Assembly: GCF_029227915.1 (NCBI RefSeq) | Contig: NC_079887.1 | Coordinates: 17,731,650 to 17,795,649 of the forward strand | Direction of reading: 5' to 3' | Length of the DNA: 64,000 nucleotides | DNA from: Hydractinia symbiolongicarpus | Lineage: Eukaryota > Cnidaria > Hydrozoa > Anthoathecata > Hydractiniidae | In this document: piece after piece, positions 1 to 11,800 of the stretch | Position numbering within the stretch: position 1 is the first letter of the stretch | Layout: each line of letters begins with the position of its first letter | Made by a program: the position numbers and the translations under genes | Notes under the pieces: generated by a model | What the model saw: only the letters and a program-made list of their open reading frames with translations | Database searches by the model: none | Told to the model about the DNA's origin: nothing

Positions 1-190
1 GGAAGGATTAGACCATTGTTAAACAGCGTAGGCATGTGGAACCACGTGCTTTACGTGTAAGGCCTTTATTAGGCATCAAAAGGCCACATTACAGTGTTTA
101 GAGCCCTGTAAGCGTAGTTGACTGTGTTTTAAAGACATGACGCAGTGGAAAACAACTTGGGACGTCGTAGTCCATTGACAGTGAAAGGAT

Positions 191-372
191 TAGACCAATG
201 GTAACCTGCGCAGGCACGTGAAACCACGTGATTTACGTGTAAGGCTCTTTTTAGGCATCAAAATGCCATATTACGGCATTTAGAGGCCTGTGCGCGTAGT
301 TTATTGTGTTTTAAAGACATGGCGCAATGGATAACGATTTGGGACGTCGTAGTCTATAGAGAGTGGCAAGGT
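191..372 (+). repeat. representative satellite monomer (class B)
   Basis: One full monomer, given to show the internal layout. It starts at tagacc. A CCAAT motif (gaccaatgg) spans 193-201. Two CACGTG hexamers sit at 215-220 and 225-230, separated by AAAC. A small inverted repeat, GGCAT-caaa-ATGCC, spans 254-267. A conserved tgttttaaagacat, containing TTAA, lies in the second half, followed by a gggacgtcgtagtc block near the end. Length is exactly 182 bp. Class A monomers replace CCAAT with CCATT, and often have CATGTG in place of the first CACGTG. Confidence 0.9.
215..230. other. paired CACGTG dyad of the monomer (example)
   Basis: CACGTG-AAAC-CACGTG: two self-complementary hexamers 10 bp apart, which together form an inverted repeat able to fold as a 6-bp stem with a 4-nt loop. 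Most monomers carry this or the GAAC-spaced variant. The longest form, for example 2397-2414, reads GCACGTGGAACCACGTGC and has 8-bp arms around AA. CACGTG is the canonical E-box core bound by bHLH factors such as MYC/MAX and USF. Binding here is not shown. The dyad may instead matter for DNA shape. Confidence 0.75.
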
Positions 373-3300
373 TAGACCAATGGTAACCTGCGCAGGCACG
401 TGAAACCACGTGATTTACGTGTAAGGCTCTTTTTAGGCATCAAAATGCCATTTTACGGTTTTTAGAGGTCTGTAAGCGTAGTTGACGGTGTTATAAAGCC
501 ATGGCGCAATGGAAAACGACTTAGGAAGTCTTAGTCCATTGAGAGTGGAAGGATTAGACCATTGTTAAACAGCGTAGGCATGTGGAACCACGTGCTTTAC
601 GTGTAAGGCCTTTATTAGGCATCAAAAGGCCACATTACAGTGTTTAGAGCCCTGTAAGCGTAGTTGACTGTGTTTTAAAGACATGACGCAGTGAAAAACA
701 ACTTGGGACGTCGTAGTCCATTGACAGTGAAAGGATTAGACCAATGGTAACCTGCGCAGGCACGTGAAACCACGTGATTTACGTGTAAGGCTCTTTTTAG
801 GCATCAAAATGCCATATTACGGCGTTAAGTGGCCTGTGCGCGTAGTTTATTGTGTTTTAAAGACATGGCGCAATGGATAACGATTTGGGACGTCGTAGTC
901 TATAGAGAGTGGCAAGGTTAGACCAATGGTAACCTGCGCAGGCACGTGAAACCACGTGATTTATGTGTAAGGCTCTTTTTAGGCATCAAAATGCCATTTT
1001 ACGGTCTTTAGAGGTCTGTAAGCGTAGTTGACGGTGTTATAAAGCCATGGCGCAATGGAAAACGACTTGGGAAGTCTTAGTCTATTGAGAGTGGAAGGAT
1101 TAGACCATTGTTAAACAGCGCAGGCATGTGGAACCACGTGCTTTACGTGTAAGGCCTTTATTAGGCATCAAAAGGCCATATTATAGTGTTTAGAGGCCTG
1201 TAAGCGTAGTTGACTGTGTTTTAAAGACATGACGCAGTGGAAAACAACTTGGGACGTCGTAGTCCATTGACAGTGAAAGGATTAGACCAATGGTAACCTG
1301 CGAAGGCACGTGGAATTACGTGATTTATGTGTAAGGCCTTTATTAGGCAGCAAAAGGCCATATTACAACGTTTAGAGGCCTGTAAGCGTAGTTGACTGTG
1401 TTTTAAAGACATGACGCAATGGAAAACAATTTGGGACGTCGTAGTCTATAGAGAGTGGAAAGATTAGACCAATGGTAACCTGCACAGGCACGTGAAACCA
1501 CGTGATTTACGTGTAAGGCTCTTTTTAGGCATCAAAATGCTATTTTACGGTCTTTAGAGGTCTGTAAGCGTAGTTGACGGTGTTATAAAGCCATGGCGCA
1601 ATGGAAAACGACTTGGGAAGTCTTAGTCTATTGAGAGTGGAAGGATTAGACCATTGTTAAACAGCGCAGGCATGTGGAACCACGTGCTTTACGTGTAAGG
1701 CCTTTATTAGGCATCAAAAGGCCATATTACAGTGTTTAGAGGCCTGTAAGCGTAGTTGACTGTGTTTTAAAGACATGACGCAGTGGAAAACAACTTGGGA
1801 CGTCGTAGTCCATTGACAGTGAAAGGATTAGACCAATGGTAACCTGCGAAGGCACGTGGAATTACGTGATTTATGTGTAAGGCCTTTATAAGGCAGCAAA
1901 AGGCCATATTACAACGTTTAGAGGCCTGTAAGCGTAGTTGACTGTGTTTTAAAGACATGGCGCAATGGATAACGATTTGGGACGTCGTAGTCAATAGAGA
2001 GTGGCAAGGTTAGATCAACGGTAACCTGCGCAGGCACGTGAAACCACGTGATTTACGTGTAAGGCCTTTATTTGGTGTCAAAAGGCCATATTACAGTCTT
2101 TAGAGGCCTGTGCGCGTAGTTCACTGTGTTTTAAAGACATGGCGCAATGGAAAACGACTTGGTACGTCGTAGTCTATTGATGGTGGAAGGATAAGACCAA
2201 TGGTAACCAGCGCAAGCACGTGGAACCACGTGATTAAGTTAAAGGCCCTTACTAGCTGTCAAAAGGCCATTTTACGGTCTTTAGAGGTCTGTAAGCGTAG
2301 TTGACGGTGTTATAAAGCCATGGCGCACTGGAAAACGACTTGGGAAGTCTTAGTCCATTGAGAGTGGAGGGATTAGACCAATGGTAAACAGCGCAGGCAC
2401 GTGGAACCACGTGCTTTACGTGTAAGGCCTTTATTAGGCATCAAAAGGCCATATTACAGTGTTTAGAGGCCTGTAAGCGTAGTTGACTGTGTTTTAAAGA
2501 CATGACACAGTGGAAAACAACTTGGGACGTCGTAGTCCATTGACAGTGAAAGGATTAGACCAATGGTAACCTGCGAAGGCACGTGGAACCACGTGAAGGC
2601 TTTTATTAAGCATCAAAAGGCCATATTACAGTCTTTACAGGCCTGTGCGCGTAGTTGACTGTGTTTTAAAGACTTGGCGCAATGGAAAAAGACTTGGTAC
2701 GTCGTAGTCTAATAAGAGTTGAAGGACTAGACCATTGTTAAACAGCGCAGGCATGTGGAACCACGTGATTTACGTACAAGGCTTTTATTAAGCATCAAAA
2801 GGCCATATTACAGTCTTTACAGGCCTGTGCGGGTAGTTGACTGTGTTTTAATGACTTGGCGCAATGGAAAAAGACTTAGGACGTGGTAGTCTAATGAGAG
2901 TTGAAGGACTAGACCATTGTTAAACAGCGCAGGCATGTGGAACCACGTGCTTTACGTGTAAGGGGCCCTTATTAGGCATCAAAAGGCCACATTACAGTGT
3001 TTAAAGGCCTGTAAGCGTAGTTGACTGTGTTTTAAAGACATGACGCAGTCGAAAACAACTTTGGACGTCGTAGTCCGTTGACAGTGAAAGGATTAGACCA
3101 ATGGTAACCTGTGCAGGCACGTGGAACCACGTGATTTACGTACAAGTTTTTTATTAAGCATCAGAAGGCCATATTACAGTCTTTACAGGCCTGTGCGCGT
3201 AGTTGACGGTGTTATAAAGCCATGGCGCAATGGAAAACGACTTGGGAAGTCTTAGTCCATTGACAGTGGAAGGATTAGACCATTGTTAAACAGCGCAGGC

Positions 3301-4240
3301 ATGTGGAACCGCGTGATTTGCGTACAAGGCTTTTATTAAGCATCAAAAGGCCATATTACCGTCTTTACAGGCCTGTGCGGGTAGTTGACTGTGTTTTAAA
3401 GACATGACGCAGTGGAAAACAACTTGGGACGTCGTAGTGCATTGAGAGTGGAGGGATTAGACCAATGGTAACCTGCGCAGGCACTAGGAACTACGTGATT
3501 TATGTGTAAGGCCTTTATTAGGCATCAAAAAGCCATATTACAGTGTTTAGAGGCTGTGCGCGTAGTTGACTGTGTTTTAAAGACATGACGCAGTGGAAAA
3601 CGATTTGGGACTTCGTAGTGCATTGAGAGTGTAAGGATTAGACCAATGGTAACATGCGCAGGCACGTAAAAACCACGTGATTTACATGTAAGGCTTTATT
3701 AAGTGTCAAAAGGCATATTACGGCCTTCAGAGGCCTGTAAGAGTAGTTGACGGTGTTATTAAGCCTAGGCGCAATGGAAAACGACTTGGTACGTCGTAGT
3801 CTATTGATGGTGGAAGGATTAGACCAATGGTAACCAGCGCAAGCACGTGGAACCACGTGATTTAAGTGAAGAGCCCTTACTAGCTGTCAAAAGGCCATTT
3901 TACGGTCTTTAGAGGTCTGTAAGCGTAGTTGACGGTGTTATAAAGCCATGGCACAATGGAAAACGACTTGGGAAATCTTAGTCCATTGAGAGTGGAAGGA
4001 TTAGACAATTGTTAAACAGCGCAGGCACGTGGAACCACGTGATTTACGTACAAGGCTTTTATTAAGCATCAAAAGGCCATATTACAGTCTTTACAGGCCT
4101 GTGCGGGTAGTTGACTGTGTTTTAATGACTTGGCGCAATGGAAAAAGACTTAGGACGTCGTAGTCCAATGAGAGTTGAAGGACTAGACCATTGTTAAACA
4201 GCGCAGGCATGTGGAACCACGTGCTTTACGTGTAAGGGGC

Positions 4241-6392
4241 CCTTATTAGGCATCAAAAGGCCACATTACAGTGTTTAGAGCCCTGTAAGCGTAGTTGACT
4301 GTGTTTTAAAGACATGACGCAGTGGAAAACAACTTGGGACGTCGTAGTCCATTGACAGTGAAAGGATTAGACCAATGGTAACCTGCGCAGGCACGTGAAA
4401 CCACGTGATTTACGTGTAAGGCTCTTTTTAGGCATCAAAATGCCATATTACGGCGTTTAGAGGCCTGTGCGCGAAGTTTATTGTGTTTTAAAGACATGGC
4501 GCAATAGATAACGATTTGGGACGTCGTAGTCTATAGAGAGTGGCAAGGTTAGACCAATGGTAACCTGCGCAGGCACGTGAAACCACGTGATTTACGTGTA
4601 AGGCCTTTATTAGGTGTCAAAAGGCCATATTACAGTCTTTAGAGGCCTGTGCGCGTAGTTCACTGTGTTTTAAAGACATGGCGCAATGGAAAACGATTTG
4701 GAACGTCGTAGTCTATAGAGAGTGGCAAGGTTAGACCAATGGTAACCTGCGCAGGCACGTGAAACCACGTGATTTACGTGTAAGGCTTTTATTAGGTGTC
4801 AAAAGGCATATTACGGCCTTCAGAGGCCTGTAAGAGTAGTTGAAGGTGTTATTAAGCCTAGGCGCAATGGAAAACGACTTGGGAAGTCGTAGTCCATTGA
4901 GAGTGGAGGGATTGGACGAATGGTAAACAGCGCAGGCACGTGGAACCACGTGCTTTACGTGTAAGGATTTTATTAGACATCAAAAAGCCATATTACAGTG
5001 TTTAGAGGCCTGTGCGCGTAGTTGACTGAGTTTTAAAGACATGACGCAGTGGAAAACGATTTGGGACTTCGTAGTGCGTTGAGAGTGTAAGGATTAGACC
5101 AATGGTAACATGCGCAGGCACGTGAAACCACGTGATTTACGTGTAAGGTTTTTATTAAGTGTCAAAAGGCATATTACTGCCTTCAGAGGCCTGTAAGAGT
5201 AGTTGACGGTGTTATTAAGCCTAGGCGCAATGGAAAACGACTTGGGAAGTCGTAGTCCATTGAGAGTGGAGGGATTAGACGAATGGTAAACAGCACGTGC
5301 TTTACGTGTAACGGGCCTTTATTAGGCATCAAAAGGCCACATTACAGTGTTTAGAGCCCTGTAAGCGTAGTTGACTGTGTTTTAAAGACATGACGCAGTG
5401 GAAAACAACTTGGGACGTCGTAGTCCATTGACAGTGAAAGGATTAGACCAATGGTAACCTGCGCAGGCACGTGAAACCACGTGATTTACGTGTAAGGCTC
5501 TTTTTAGGCATCAAAATGCCATATTACGGCGTTTAGAGGCCTGTGCGCGAAGTTTATTGTGTTTTAAAGACATGGCGCAATAGATAACGATTTGGGACGT
5601 CGTAGTCTATAGAGAGTGGCAAGGTTAGACCAATGGTAACCTGCGCAGGCACGTGAAACCACGTGATTTACGTGTAAGGCCTTTATTAGGTGTCAAAAGG
5701 CCATATTACAGTCTTTAGAGGCCTGTGCGCGTAGTTCACTGTGTTTTAAAGACATGGCGCAATGGAAAACGATTTGGAACGTCGTAGTCTATAGAGAGTG
5801 GCAAGGTTAGACCAATGGTAACCTGCGCAGGCACGTGAAACCACGTGATTTACGTGTAAGGCTTTTATTAGGTGTCAAAAGGCATATTACGGCCTTCAGA
5901 GGCCTGTAAGAGTAGTTGAAGGTGTTATTAAGCCTAGGCGCAATGGAAAACGACTTGGGAAGTCGTAGTCCATTGAGAGTGGAGGGATTGGACGAATGGT
6001 AAACAGCGCAGGCACGTGGAACCACGTGCTTTACGTGTAAGGATTTTATTAGACATCAAAAAGCCATATTACAGTGTTTAGAGGCCTGTGCGCGTAGTTG
6101 ACTGAGTTTTAAAGACATGACGCAGTGGAAAACGATTTGGGACTTCGTAGTGCGTTGAGAGTGTAAGGATTAGACCAATGGTAACATGCGCAGGCACGTG
6201 AAACCACGTGATTTACGTGTAAGGTTTTTATTAAGTGTCAAAAGGCATATTACTGCCTTCAGAGGCCTGTAAGAGTAGTTGACGGTGTTATTAAGCCTAG
6301 GCGCAATGGAAAACGACTTGGGAAGTCGTAGTCCATTGAGAGTGGAGGGATTAGACGAATGGTAAACAGCACGTGCTTTACGTGTAACGGGC
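4241..6392 (+). repeat. tandem duplication of a 1,076-bp unit (6 monomers minus 16 bp)
   Basis: 4241-5316 repeats as 5317-6392. The unit is 16 bp short of six monomers because of the collapsed CACGTG pair at its end (5291-5300 and 6367-6376). Only one copy exists at the homologous place in block copy 2 (about 13,108-14,183), so this duplication happened after the 9-kb blocks separated, or was lost from copy 2. Confidence 0.85.
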
Positions 6393-8867
6393 CTTTATTA
6401 GGCATCAAAAGGCCATATGACAGTGTTTAAAGGTCTGTAAGCGTAGTTGACTGTGTTTTAAAGACATGACGCAGTGGAAAACAACTTTGGACGTCGTAGT
6501 CCGTTGACAGTGAAAGGATTAGACCAATGGTAACCTGTGCAGGCACGTGGAACCACGTGATTTACGTACAAGGCTTTTATTAAGCATCAGAAGGCCATAT
6601 TACAGTCTTTACAGGCCTGTGCGCGTAGTTGACGGTGTTATAAAGCCATGGCGCAATGGAAAACGACTTGGGAAGTCTTAGTCCATTGAGAGTGGAAGGA
6701 TTAGACCATTGTCAAACAGCGCAGGCATGTGGAACCACGTGCTTTACGTGTAAGGCCTTTATTAAGCATCAAAAGGCCACATTACAGTGTTTAGAGGCCT
6801 GTAAGCGTAGTTGACTGTGTTTTAAAGACATGACGCAGTGGAAAACAACTTGGGACGTCGTAGTCCATTGACAGTGAAAGGATTAGACCAATGGTAACCT
6901 GCGCAGACACGTGAAACCACGTGATTTACGTGTAAGGCTATTTTTAGGCATCAAAATGCCATATTACGGCGTTTAGAGGCCTGTGCGCGTAGTTTATTGT
7001 GTTTTAAAGACATGGCGCAATAGATAACGATTTGGGACGTCGTAGTCTATAGAGAGTGGCAAGGTTAGACCAATGGTAACCTGCGCAGGCACGTGAAACC
7101 ACGTGATTTACGTGTAAGGCCTTTATTAGGTGTCAAAAGGCCATATTACAGTCTTTAGAGGCCTGTGCGCGTAGTTCACTGTGTTTTAAAGACATGGCGC
7201 AATGGAAAACGATTTGGGACGTCGTAGTCTATAGAGAGTGGCAAGGTTAGACCAATGGTAACCTGCGCAGGCACGTGAAACCACGTGATTTACGTGTAAG
7301 GCTTTTTTTAGGTGTCAAAAGGCATATTACGGCCTTCAGAGGCCTGTAAGAGTAGTTGACGGTGTTATTAAGCCTAGGCGCAATGGAAAACGACTTGGGA
7401 AGTCGTAGTCCATTGAGAGTGGAGGGATTAGACGAATGGTAAACAGCGCAGGCATGTGGAACCACGTGCTTTACGTGTAAGGATTTTATTAGGCATCAAA
7501 AGGCCATATTACAGTGTTTAGAGGCCTGTAAGCGTAGTTGACTGTGTTTTAAAGACATGACGCAGTGGAAAACAACTTGGGAGGTCGTAGTCCATTGACA
7601 GTGAAAGGATTAGACCAATGGTAACCTGCGAAGGCACGTAGAACCACGTGAAGGCTTTTATTAAGCATCAAAAGGCCATTTTACAGTCTTTACAGGCCTG
7701 TGCGCGTAGTTGACTGTGTTTTAAAGACTTGGCGCAATGGAAAAAGACTTATTACGTCGTAGTCTAATGAGAGTTGAAGGACTAGACCAATGATAACCTG
7801 CGCAGGCACGTGGAACTACGTGATTTATGTGTAAGGCCTTTATTAGGCAGCAAAAGGCCATATTACAGCGTTTAGAGGCCTGTAAGCGTAGTTGACTGTG
7901 TTTTAAAGACATGACGCAATGGAAAACAATTTTGTGACGTCGTAGTCTATAGAGAGTGGAAAGATTAGACCAATGGTAACCTGCACAGGCACGTGAAACC
8001 ACGTGATTTACGTGTAAGGCTCTTTTTAGGCATCAAAATGCTATTTTACGGTCTTTAGAGGTCTGTAAGCGTAGTTGACGGTGTTATAAAGCCATGGCGC
8101 AATGGAAAACGACTTGGGAAGTCTTAGTCCATTGAGAGTGGAAGGATTAGACCATTGTTAAACAGCGCACGCATGTGGAACCACGTGCTTTACGTGTAAG
8201 GCCTTTATTAGGCATCAAAAGGCCATATTACAGTGTTTAGAGGCCTGTAAGCGTAGTTGACTGTGTTTTAAAGACATGGCGCAATGGATAACGATTTGGG
8301 ACGTCGTAGTCTATAGAGAGTGGCAAGGTTAGACCAATGGTAACCTGCGCAGGCACGTGAAACCACGTGATTTACGTGTAAGGCCTTTATTAGGTGTCAA
8401 AAGGCCATATTACAGTCTTTACAGGCCTGTGCGGGTAGTTGACTGTGTTTTAAAGACTTGGCGCAATGGAAAAAGACTTGGGACGTCGTAGTCTAATGAG
8501 AGTTGAAGGACTAGACCAATGGTAACCTACGCAGGCACGTGGAATTACGTGATTTATGTGTAAGGCCTTTATTAGGCAGCAAAAGGCCATATTACAGCGT
8601 TTAGAGGCCTGTAAGCGTAGTTGACTGTGTTTTAAAGACATGACGCAATGGAAAACAATTTGGGACGTCGTAGTCTATAGAGAGTGGAAAGATTAGACCA
8701 ATGGTAACCTGCGCAGGCACGTGAAACCACGTGATTTACGTGTAAGGCTCTTTTTAGGCATCAAAATGCCATTTTACCGTCTTTAGAGGTCTGTAAGCGT
8801 AGTTGACGGTGTTATAAAGCCATGGCGCAATGGAAAACGACTTAGGAAGTCTTAGTCCATTGAGAGT

Positions 8868-11800
8868 GGAAGGATTAGACCATTGTTAAACAGCGTAGGC
8901 ATGTGGAACCACGTGCTTTACGTGTAAGGCCTTTATTAGGCATCAAAAGGCCACATTACAGTGTTTAGAGCCCTGTAAGCGTAGTTGACTGTGTTTTAAA
9001 GACATGACGCAGTGGAAAACAACTTGGGACGTCGTAGTCCATTGACAGTGAAAGGATTAGACCAATGGTAACCTGCGCAGGCACGTGAAACCACGTGATT
9101 TACGTGTAAGGCTCTTTTTAGGCATCAAAATGCCATATTACGGCATTTAGAGGCCTGTGCGCGTAGTTTATTGTGTTTTAAAGACATGGCGCAATGGATA
9201 ACGATTTGGGACGTCGTAGTCTATAGAGAGTGGCAAGGTTAGACCAATGGTAACCTGCGCAGGCACGTGAAACCACGTGATTTACGTGTAAGGCTCTTTT
9301 TAGGCATCAAAATGCCATTTTACGGTTTTTAGAGGTCTGTAAGCGTAGTTGACGGTGTTATAAAGCCATGGCGCAATGGAAAACGACTTAGGAAGTCTTA
9401 GTCCATTGAGAGTGGAAGGATTAGACCATTGTTAAACAGCGTAGGCATGTGGAACCACGTGCTTTACGTGTAAGGCCTTTATTAGGCATCAAAAGGCCAC
9501 ATTACAGTGTTTAGAGCCCTGTAAGCGTAGTTGACTGTGTTTTAAAGACATGACGCAGTGAAAAACAACTTGGGACGTCGTAGTCCATTGACAGTGAAAG
9601 GATTAGACCAATGGTAACCTGCGCAGGCACGTGAAACCACGTGATTTACGTGTAAGGCTCTTTTTAGGCATCAAAATGCCATATTACGGCGTTAAGTGGC
9701 CTGTGCGCGTAGTTTATTGTGTTTTAAAGACATGGCGCAATGGATAACGATTTGGGACGTCGTAGTCTATAGAGAGTGGCAAGGTTAGACCAATGGTAAC
9801 CTGCGCAGGCACGTGAAACCACGTGATTTATGTGTAAGGCTCTTTTTAGGCATCAAAATGCCATTTTACGGTCTTTAGAGGTCTGTAAGCGTAGTTGACG
9901 GTGTTATAAAGCCATGGCGCAATGGAAAACGACTTGGGAAGTCTTAGTCTATTGAGAGTGGAAGGATTAGACCATTGTTAAACAGCGCAGGCATGTGGAA
10001 CCACGTGCTTTACGTGTAAGGCCTTTATTAGGCATCAAAAGGCCATATTATAGTGTTTAGAGGCCTGTAAGCGTAGTTGACTGTGTTTTAAAGACATGAC
10101 GCAGTGGAAAACAACTTGGGACGTCGTAGTCCATTGACAGTGAAAGGATTAGACCAATGGTAACCTGCGAAGGCACGTGGAATTACGTGATTTATGTGTA
10201 AGGCCTTTATTAGGCAGCAAAAGGCCATATTACAACGTTTAGAGGCCTGTAAGCGTAGTTGACTGTGTTTTAAAGACATGACGCAATGGAAAACAATTTG
10301 GGACGTCGTAGTCTATAGAGAGTGGAAAGATTAGACCAATGGTAACCTGCACAGGCACGTGAAACCACGTGATTTACGTGTAAGGCTCTTTTTAGGCATC
10401 AAAATGCTATTTTACGGTCTTTAGAGGTCTGTAAGCGTAGTTGACGGTGTTATAAAGCCATGGCGCAATGGAAAACGACTTGGGAAGTCTTAGTCTATTG
10501 AGAGTGGAAGGATTAGACCATTGTTAAACAGCGCAGGCATGTGGAACCACGTGCTTTACGTGTAAGGCCTTTATTAGGCATCAAAAGGCCATATTACAGT
10601 GTTTAGAGGCCTGTAAGCGTAGTTGACTGTGTTTTAAAGACATGACGCAGTGGAAAACAACTTGGGACGTCGTAGTCCATTGACAGTGAAAGGATTAGAC
10701 CAATGGTAACCTGCGAAGGCACGTGGAATTACGTGATTTATGTGTAAGGCCTTTATAAGGCAGCAAAAGGCCATATTACAACGTTTAGAGGCCTGTAAGC
10801 GTAGTTGACTGTGTTTTAAAGACATGGCGCAATGGATAACGATTTGGGACGTCGTAGTCAATAGAGAGTGGCAAGGTTAGATCAACGGTAACCTGCGCAG
10901 GCACGTGAAACCACGTGATTTACGTGTAAGGCCTTTATTTGGTGTCAAAAGGCCATATTACAGTCTTTAGAGGCCTGTGCGCGTAGTTCACTGTGTTTTA
11001 AAGACATGGCGCAATGGAAAACGACTTGGTACGTCGTAGTCTATTGATGGTGGAAGGATAAGACCAATGGTAACCAGCGCAAGCACGTGGAACCACGTGA
11101 TTAAGTTAAAGGCCCTTACTAGCTGTCAAAAGGCCATTTTACGGTCTTTAGAGGTCTGTAAGCGTAGTTGACGGTGTTATAAAGCCATGGCGCACTGGAA
11201 AACGACTTGGGAAGTCTTAGTCCATTGAGAGTGGAGGGATTAGACCAATGGTAAACAGCGCAGGCACGTGGAACCACGTGCTTTACGTGTAAGGCCTTTA
11301 TTAGGCATCAAAAGGCCATATTACAGTGTTTAGAGGCCTGTAAGCGTAGTTGACTGTGTTTTAAAGACATGACACAGTGGAAAACAACTTGGGACGTCGT
11401 AGTCCATTGACAGTGAAAGGATTAGACCAATGGTAACCTGCGAAGGCACGTGGAACCACGTGAAGGCTTTTATTAAGCATCAAAAGGCCATATTACAGTC
11501 TTTACAGGCCTGTGCGCGTAGTTGACTGTGTTTTAAAGACTTGGCGCAATGGAAAAAGACTTGGTACGTCGTAGTCTAATAAGAGTTGAAGGACTAGACC
11601 ATTGTTAAACAGCGCAGGCATGTGGAACCACGTGATTTACGTACAAGGCTTTTATTAAGCATCAAAAGGCCATATTACAGTCTTTACAGGCCTGTGCGGG
11701 TAGTTGACTGTGTTTTAATGACTTGGCGCAATGGAAAAAGACTTAGGACGTGGTAGTCTAATGAGAGTTGAAGGACTAGACCATTGTTAAACAGCGCAGG

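Larger units (their letters stand above)
1..8867 (+). repeat. about 9-kb higher-order block, copy 1 (open at left edge)
   Basis: Position 1 aligns with 8868, and the match continues at a shift of 8,867 bp to about 5316/14183. The shift then becomes 7,791 because copy 1 has an extra 1,076-bp tandem duplication. From about 7914 the shift becomes 9,243 because copy 2 has about 1,452 extra bases (8 monomers). Shared monomer variants follow in the same order, so this is a duplicated multi-kilobase block and not chance similarity between monomers. Confidence 0.85.

Noticed and set aside
318-384. Possible RNA polymerase III promoter (tRNA-derived origin): TGGCGCAATGG resembles an A box, GGTTAGACC downstream resembles a B box
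   Set aside because: The A-box match is good, but the B box lacks the invariant TCGA core and has several mismatches to GGTTCGANNCC. No tRNA fold, A-tail or terminator is seen.
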